A stretch of DNA of 64,000 nucleotides from Litorivita sp050633545 (lineage in GTDB: Bacteria > Pseudomonadota > Alphaproteobacteria > Rhodobacterales > Rhodobacteraceae): assembly GCA_050633545.1 (NCBI GenBank), contig JBOEGS010000001.1, positions 434,001 to 498,000 on the forward strand, written 5' to 3'. Below are positions 59,308-64,000 of the stretch, in pieces (position 1 is the first letter of the stretch; each line of letters begins with the position of its first letter). The notes beneath the pieces are model-generated. The model saw only the letters and a program-made list of their open reading frames with translations, had not been told where the DNA came from and ran no database searches. Made by a program: the position numbers and the translations under genes.

Positions 59308-61800
59308 ATGAGTGCCGCACCCCTGCCCGATATCCGCCTGCCCGACCTGCCGATTGCGCAGGCTTTGCCGCCGCTGATCGACGCGCTGCGCAGGCGCGGG
59401 CGCGCGGTGCTGCAAGCGCCGCCCGGAGCGGGGAAAACCACCGTGGTGCCTTTGGCCTTGCTCAAGGCGGGGATCGTCGAGGGGCGCATCTTGATGCTGG
59501 AGCCGCGCCGTTTGGCCGCGCGCGCCGCCGCCGAACGCATGGCCAGCAGCCTTGGCGAGGCGGCGGGCGAGACGGTCGGATACCGCGTGCGCGGCGCGGC
59601 CAAAGTGGGCGCGAATACGCGGATCGAGGTGGTGACCGAAGGCATCCTGACGCGGATGATCCAAAGCGACCCCGAACTTGCGGGCATCGGCGCGGTGCTG
59701 TTTGACGAATTTCACGAACGCTCGCTCAATGCCGATCTGGGCCTCGCGCTTTGCCTCGAAATCGCCGGTGCTCTGCGCGAGGATTTGATGCTCGTGGTGA
59801 TGTCGGCCACGCTCGACGCCGCGCCTGTGGCCGAATTGATGGCGCAGGGCGGGGCCGAGGTGCCGATGGTCACCTCGCAGGGGCGCAGCTTCGCGGTCGA
59901 GACGCGCTGGCTTGAGCGGCCCCTGCCCAAAACCCGACGTTTCGAGGAGGCGATGGCCGATCTGATCGTCGACGCCGCACAGGCCGAAGCGGGCAGCCTT
60001 TTGGCCTTCTTGCCCGGCGAAGGCGAAATCCGCCGCGTCGAGGCTTTGGTCAAATCCCGCCTGCCTGCGGATATCGCGGTGCGGCCTTTGTTCGGCGCGA
60101 TGGAATTTGCCGCCCAGCGCGCCGCGATTGCGCCTTGCGAGAGGGGGCGCAAACTGGTGCTGGCGACCTCGATTGCCGAAACCTCGCTGACCATCGAGGA
60201 CATCCGCGTGGTGGTGGACGGCGGGCGGGCGCGGCGGGCGCGGTTTGATCCGGCCTCGGGCATGTCGCGGCTGATCACCGAAAAGGTCACGCGCGCCGAA
60301 GCGGTGCAGCGCGCGGGCCGCGCGGGGCGCGTCGCCGAAGGGGTGTGTTACCGGCTTTGGACGCGCGGCGAAGAGGGGGCGCTGGCGCCCTTTGCCCCCG
60401 CCGAGATCGAGGCGGCGGATTTGGCGGGGCTGGTTTTGGAACTGGCGCTATGGGGCGCGCGGCCCGAGGAATTGGCGTTTTTGACCCCGCCCAATGCGGG
60501 CGCTTATGCCGAAGCGCAAGCGCTGCTCACGATGCTCGGCGCGCTCGATCACACGGGGCGGATCACGGCGCACGGGCGGGCCTTGGCGCGGCTGCCGCTG
60601 CATCCGCGATTGGCGCATATGCTGGTGCTGGCCGGCCCAGAGGCCGCGCCCCTGGCCGCGCTTTTGGCCGACCGCGATCCTTTGGGCCGCGGCGCGCCTG
60701 TGGATCTGGCGCTGCGGCTCGAGGCGCTGCGCGATCCGCGCCGCTTTGCCGCCGAGCGCCCCTATGCGGCCCATCGCGGCGCGGTGGAACGCATCCGCCA
60801 AGAGGCCAAGCGATTGGCGCGTATGGTGAAAACCGCCACGATCAATGGGCTCGGCCCTGCGGAAATGGCCGCTCTGGCCTATCCCGACCGCATCGGGCAA
60901 AGGCGCAAGGGCGATGCGCCGCGCTATGTGCTCTCGGGCGGCAAGGGCGCGATTTTGGACGAGGGCGATGCCACCGGCGCCGCGCCCTTCATCGTCGCTA
61001 CCGATCTGGACGGCAACCCGCGCGAGGCCCGCATCCGCCAAGCCATCGCCATCCCGCAAGGGGCGCTGCGCGGGCTCTTCGCCGATCAGATCGCTTGGCA
61101 GGACGCCTGCGCATGGTCACGGCGCGAACGCCGCGTGGTGGCGCGCCAGCAAGAGCGTTTGGGCGCGGCGGTTCTGGACGACCGGATATGGAAGGACGTG
61201 CCGCCCGAGGATGTGGCCGAGGCGATGCTCGACGGGGTGCGCGAGCTTGGCCTTGCCCCCTCCGAGGCCGCGCGGCGGTTTTTGGCGCGGGTGCGCATCG
61301 CGCGCGAGGGCGGCGCGGATCTGCCCGACATGAGCCTTGAAGCGCTGATGGAGCGGCTGCAGACATGGCTTTTGCCTTACCTCGCAGGGGTGAAAACCGC
61401 CGATCACTGGAAACGCTTTGACCTGCTCGAGCCGTTGCGCCAGAGCCTTGATTATGCGCAGATGCAAGCGGTGGACCGCGCCGCGCCTGCCAGTTTCACC
61501 ACACCTTTGGGGCGCAAAATTGCGATCGATTATGACGCCGAGCCGCCGGAAATCTCGCTGCGTTTGCAAGAGATGTTCGGGCAAACCACCCATCCCGCCG
61601 TGGGCGGCACGGCGCTGCGGGTGACGCTTTTGTCGCCTGCGGGGCGGCCCGTGCAAACCACCACCGATATCCCGAATTTCTGGGATACCTCCTACGCCGA
61701 TGTGCGCCGCGACATGCGCGGACGCTATCCGCGCCACCCGTGGCCCGAAAACCCGCGCGAGGCCGACCCGACCCTGCGCGCCAAACCGCGCGGCACTTAG
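59308..61800 (+). CDS. hrpB: ATP-dependent helicase HrpB
   Basis: An 830-residue DEAH-family helicase. Motif I is APPGAGKTT, motif II DEFHERS, motif III SAT, and motif VI QRAGRAGR. The C-terminal extension (about residues 700-830) with TTPLGRKIAIDYDAE and HPAVGGTALRVTLLSPAGRP is the HrpB-specific domain. Its exact substrate is unclear; a role in RNA or DNA metabolism is assumed. The start is 59308; an ATG six codons upstream (59290) is an alternative. It is divergent from meaB. Confidence 0.94.
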   Translation: MSAAPLPDIRLPDLPIAQALPPLIDALRRRGRAVLQAPPGAGKTTVVPLALLKAGIVEGRILMLEPRRLAARAAAERMASSLGEAAGETVGYRVRGAAKVGANTRIEVVTEGILTRMIQSDPELAGIGAVLFDEFHERSLNADLGLALCLEIAGALREDLMLVVMSATLDAAPVAELMAQGGAEVPMVTSQGRSFAVETRWLERPLPKTRRFEEAMADLIVDAAQAEAGSLLAFLPGEGEIRRVEALVKSRLPADIAVRPLFGAMEFAAQRAAIAPCERGRKLVLATSIAETSLTIEDIRVVVDGGRARRARFDPASGMSRLITEKVTRAEAVQRAGRAGRVAEGVCYRLWTRGEEGALAPFAPAEIEAADLAGLVLELALWGARPEELAFLTPPNAGAYAEAQALLTMLGALDHTGRITAHGRALARLPLHPRLAHMLVLAGPEAAPLAALLADRDPLGRGAPVDLALRLEALRDPRRFAAERPYAAHRGAVERIRQEAKRLARMVKTATINGLGPAEMAALAYPDRIGQRRKGDAPRYVLSGGKGAILDEGDATGAAPFIVATDLDGNPREARIRQAIAIPQGALRGLFADQIAWQDACAWSRRERRVVARQQERLGAAVLDDRIWKDVPPEDVAEAMLDGVRELGLAPSEAARRFLARVRIAREGGADLPDMSLEALMERLQTWLLPYLAGVKTADHWKRFDLLEPLRQSLDYAQMQAVDRAAPASFTTPLGRKIAIDYDAEPPEISLRLQEMFGQTTHPAVGGTALRVTLLSPAGRPVQTTTDIPNFWDTSYADVRRDMRGRYPRHPWPENPREADPTLRAKPRGT

Positions 61801-61940
61801 GGCGCGCACCACTAAACATATGACAGTCCTTGCAAAATTGATCCGCACCTGAAAGTTTACCTAAGGTGATGCCGCGCAGGTGTTTTTCCCCTTTCGCGCC
61901 GCAATACAAGGCTTAAGATGCCCCCAAGCGAGGAAGCATT

Positions 61941-62252
61941 ATGTCGGTTTATGTAGTCTTGTCCTACGAGGTTTTTGATCAAAAACGCTTTGCGCAGTAT
62001 CGCGCGGCGGCGGCTTTGCTTGTTCCGCAATTCAACGGTAAAATATTGGCATCACAGGCAAATCCGGAGCACCCCGACAGCGGGCGAGGCATTTCGCATA
62101 TGTCATTGGTGGAATTTGACACCGTCGCCGACATGAAAGCCATGACGCAAAACGCGATGACCGGATCGGTGATGGCGCTGCGGATCAGCTCGGCCGAGAC
62201 CCGCACCCATGTGCTCTATGGCGACAGCGAAAAGCATGCAGATTTGGCATAG
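61941..62252 (+). CDS. DUF1330-family protein (copy 1)
   Basis: A 103-residue small protein of the dimeric alpha+beta (ferredoxin-like) barrel superfamily. The first strand YVVLSYEVFDQKRFAQYR and the mid SLVEFDTVADMKAM match DUF1330. A CGAGGAAG site precedes the ATG. The function is unknown; some relatives are monooxygenase-like without cofactors. It shares fold and spacing with the gene at 62989, the Nudix gene lying between them. Confidence 0.82.
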   Translation: MSVYVVLSYEVFDQKRFAQYRAAAALLVPQFNGKILASQANPEHPDSGRGISHMSLVEFDTVADMKAMTQNAMTGSVMALRISSAETRTHVLYGDSEKHADLA

Positions 62253-62276
62253 GCGACTGGAATCTCTCGGTAAATC

Positions 62277-62305
62277 TTGAATATTTACTGAAAATACACT
62301 ATCTT
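62277..62305 (+). promoter_or_regulatory. sigma-70-like promoter before the Nudix gene
   Basis: TTGAAT (62277-62282) and TATCTT (62300-62305) are separated by 17 bases, 80 bases before the Nudix ATG. The inverted repeat GTAAAT..ATTTAC overlaps the -35. Confidence 0.6.
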
Positions 62306-62384
62306 GAGGCAATCAGAGGGTGAACCCCCGCATGTGGGCACGTATTTCGTCCGCAGTTTTGAGAGCAGAGTTTAGGTACGCAAA

Positions 62385-62846
62385 ATGACAAATGCATTAC
62401 GCAAGGCTTGGCGCGAGGTCGTCGCGCCCTTCTGGCGACGCCCGCAAGATCAACAGGTCGCCGCGCTATGTTATCGCGAGGACGACGAGGGCGATACAAA
62501 GGTGCTTTTGGTCACCAGCCGCACCAACAAACGCTGGATCTTGCCCAAGGGCTGGCCGATCGACGGGATGAACGATTCCGAGGCCGCCATGCAAGAGGCG
62601 TGGGAAGAGGCCGGCGTCAAGAAAGCCACCGCAGAGCCCGAAGCCTTTGCCAGTTTTCGCACCAAGAAAGTGCTCGAAGGCGGATTGCCCGCGCCAGTGG
62701 AGATGAAAGTCTTCAAGGTCGCCGTAGCGAAGACCAAATCCGATTATCCCGAAGCCGCCGAGCGCAAACGCAAATGGGTCACCCCCGAAAAAGCCGCGCA
62801 GATGGTGGACGAGCCTGCGTTGCAAAACATCCTGCGCACGCTGTGA
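62385..62846 (+). CDS. Nudix hydrolase (diphosphoinositol-polyphosphate-like)
   Basis: A 153-residue hydrolase. The Nudix box is in GMNDSEAAMQEAWEEAGV, with Gly-x5-Glu-x7-Glu-x-x-Glu-Glu-x-Gly; the usual Arg of REUXEE is Gln here (MQEAWEEAG). The N-terminal KAWREVVAPFW is typical of the DIPP-type bacterial group that acts on diphospho-inositol or dinucleoside polyphosphates. The start is preceded by a TTTAGGTACGCAAA leader without a clear ribosome site. A phosphate transporter is 0.7 kb away. Confidence 0.87.
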   Translation: MTNALRKAWREVVAPFWRRPQDQQVAALCYREDDEGDTKVLLVTSRTNKRWILPKGWPIDGMNDSEAAMQEAWEEAGVKKATAEPEAFASFRTKKVLEGGLPAPVEMKVFKVAVAKTKSDYPEAAERKRKWVTPEKAAQMVDEPALQNILRTL

Positions 62847-62988
62847 ACCGGCAAGTGGCGCGCGCGCCATGCCCAAAGCCCTTCGCAACACCGCATTCAT
62901 CACATTGCTGTGAGCGCCCCTGAACCAATGGTGCTGGCACGCGCAATCCGCAGGGTTGTGCATTGCGACATGTTGTGGAGGTGTGTTC

Positions 62989-63309
62989 ATGTCAGTCTTT
63001 TTTGTTGTCGAGTTTCATGTCATGGACAAACGACGTTTCAGACAGTTCCGCGAAGCCTTCGCAGGCCAGTTGATCGCGGCGGGCGGCGAATTGCTGGCTT
63101 CGGATGATGCGCCCGTTGCAGTATTGGGACAGGATATGGACATATCCATGGGCATCGTGCGCTTTGCGGATGCGCAAGGCGCCGCAGAATTTATCAACTC
63201 CGACGAGATGCGACAGCTTTCGGTTTTGCGCGAGGCGGCCTGTAGCGATACGCGTGTGGTTATGATCAAGGGTTTCGCAGGGCCGCTGCCGCCCGCACCC
63301 CCCGAGTGA
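62989..63309 (+). CDS. DUF1330-family protein (copy 2)
   Basis: A 106-residue small protein related to the gene at 61941 by the pattern of the first strand (VVEFHVMDKRRFRQFREAF) and the end VVMIKGFAG. The start at 62989 has GGAGG 10 bases upstream, giving a better fit than the frame from 62956. The presence of two family members around a Nudix gene suggests a duplicated local unit. The function is unknown. Confidence 0.8.
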   Translation: MSVFFVVEFHVMDKRRFRQFREAFAGQLIAAGGELLASDDAPVAVLGQDMDISMGIVRFADAQGAAEFINSDEMRQLSVLREAACSDTRVVMIKGFAGPLPPAPPE

Positions 63310-63513
63310 TCCCCGAGTGAGAGCCGGCGTGAGAGCCGCGCGCGCAGGCGGTCCACCGCGCAGAGCGCCAAACGACGTGCTGCGCGCCCGCGCCGTGATC
63401 ACGCCGGTTCTCGCGCCCGCACCGCGTTTTTTTCCGCCAAGCGCCAATAAAACCTTGATCACCATCCCTGCAGCCCCTAGCCCTCGCTAAACCAAATCGC
63501 GCCGGAGGATAGC

Positions 63514-64000
63514 ATGGCAGATAATAGCGGCCAGCAGTGGAAAACGCTCGACAAGGATCTGGGGCGGATCAGCCGTGTGGAAATGGCGACGATCTATGTC
63601 GCGCGGCCCATGGTTGGCACGGGCATTGCCTTGGCCTTTATCGTTCTGGCGGCGTTGACGGCGGCGGTGACTTTGGGCGGCACGCCCAACGATCTGATCG
63701 TCGTCGCGGCGGCGGGCTTTGGCGCCTATATGGCGATCAATATCGGCGCCAATGATGTGGCCAATAATATGGGGCCTGCGGTGGGGGCCAATGCGCTCAC
63801 CATGGGCGGGGCGATTGCGATTGCCGCCCTGTTCGAAAGCGCTGGCGCGCTTTTGGCGGGGGGCGATGTGGTCTCGACCATCTCCAAGGGGATCATCGAT
63901 CCGGCGGGGATTGCCAGCGCGGAATTGTTCATCTGGGCGATGATGGCGGCGCTGATTTCCTCGGCGCTTTGGGTGAACCTTGCCACATGGGTCGGCGCGC
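63514..64000 (+). CDS. PiT-family inorganic phosphate transporter (5' part)
   Basis: The first 162 codons of a membrane transporter cut by the window end. The ATG at 63514 follows CGGAGGAT. After a 30-residue soluble N-terminus with no signal peptide, hydrophobic helices start (TGIALAFIVLAALTAAVTL). The first PiT signature is complete: GANDVANNMGPAVGANALTMGGA (given in part as GANDVANNMG and PAVGANALTMGG). PiT carriers take up phosphate with a metal or proton. It may take up phosphate released by periplasmic 5'-nucleotidase activity. Confidence 0.92.
   Translation, partial: MADNSGQQWKTLDKDLGRISRVEMATIYVARPMVGTGIALAFIVLAALTAAVTLGGTPNDLIVVAAAGFGAYMAINIGANDVANNMGPAVGANALTMGGAIAIAALFESAGALLAGGDVVSTISKGIIDPAGIASAELFIWAMMAALISSALWVNLATWVGA

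Noticed and set aside
1..64000. Mobile elements, prophage, CRISPR arrays or toxin-antitoxin pairs.
   Set aside because: I found no transposase, integrase, terminal inverted repeats, spacer-repeat arrays or typical toxin-antitoxin gene pairs.

Overview
The window comes from a GC-rich alphaproteobacterium and most resembles the Rhodobacteraceae (roseobacter group). The evidence is the gene content and order: a tmk-holB-tatD-metallohydrolase block, PRPP and nucleoside salvage genes, paired MerR regulators before a beta-oxidation cluster, Hint-domain and VPLPA-CTERM proteins, and a propionyl-CoA synthetase. No plasmid, phage, transposase or CRISPR signal was seen. The species cannot be named from the sequence alone.

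Layout. 1-3.6 kb: tamB (cut by the window edge) and tamA, then purU, all on the minus strand. 3.8 kb: tRNA-Ser(UGA). 4.2-10.9 kb: a plus-strand run of SPOR lipoprotein, D,D-carboxypeptidase, tmk, holB, tatD, a beta-lactamase-fold hydrolase and an AEC transporter. 10.9-13.7 kb: an RTX-Hint surface protein and aroQ (minus). 14.1-20.4 kb: a cupredoxin-like exported protein, a periplasmic 5'-nucleotidase, DUF952-pyrD-ArsC-like, and a MATE pump with two hotdog thioesterases. 20.5-28.6 kb: two paralogous MerR regulators, acyl-CoA dehydrogenase, a small RHH-like protein, GST, thiolase, an NTF2-like protein and a FadB-type multifunctional enzyme. This is a complete beta-oxidation spiral behind local regulators. 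28.7-33.9 kb: DUF3237, a Hint protein lacking its cysteine, a sulfotransferase, an acyl-CoA synthetase that can feed the spiral, and a membrane protein resembling a dead M48 peptidase. 34-40.3 kb: a SPOR protein and the nucleoside salvage operon cdd-deoA-deoB-add-upp. 40.5-47.6 kb: maeB, prpE, CsbD, nadK, glyA. 48-55.8 kb: small membrane proteins, an alpha/beta hydrolase, lepA, a VPLPA-CTERM protein, a low-molecular-weight phosphatase, a sirtuin, copper-handling proteins and rpmB. 56.2-57.9 kb: a cobalt-type nitrile hydratase operon with its activator. 58.1-64 kb: meaB, hrpB, two DUF1330 proteins flanking a Nudix hydrolase, and the start of a PiT phosphate transporter.

How the parts fit. The central region looks like a fatty-acid and short-chain acyl-CoA module: acyl-CoA synthetase, dehydrogenase, FadB-like and thiolase enzymes, plus PrpE and MeaB on the propionate/methylmalonyl route and MaeB for anaplerotic balance. 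purU and glyA belong to folate one-carbon metabolism. cdd/deoA/deoB/add/upp, pyrD, tmk and the 5'-nucleotidase cover nucleotide salvage and synthesis.

The main unexplained signals are an 11-bp-period tandem array before the GST gene, several AT-rich perfect palindromes in intergenic regions (upstream of the second merR, prpE, glyA, the RTX gene and between cdd and maeB), and three proteins that keep a fold signature but seem to have lost catalytic or metal-binding residues. No clearly new multi-gene system could be demonstrated; the findings are leads.
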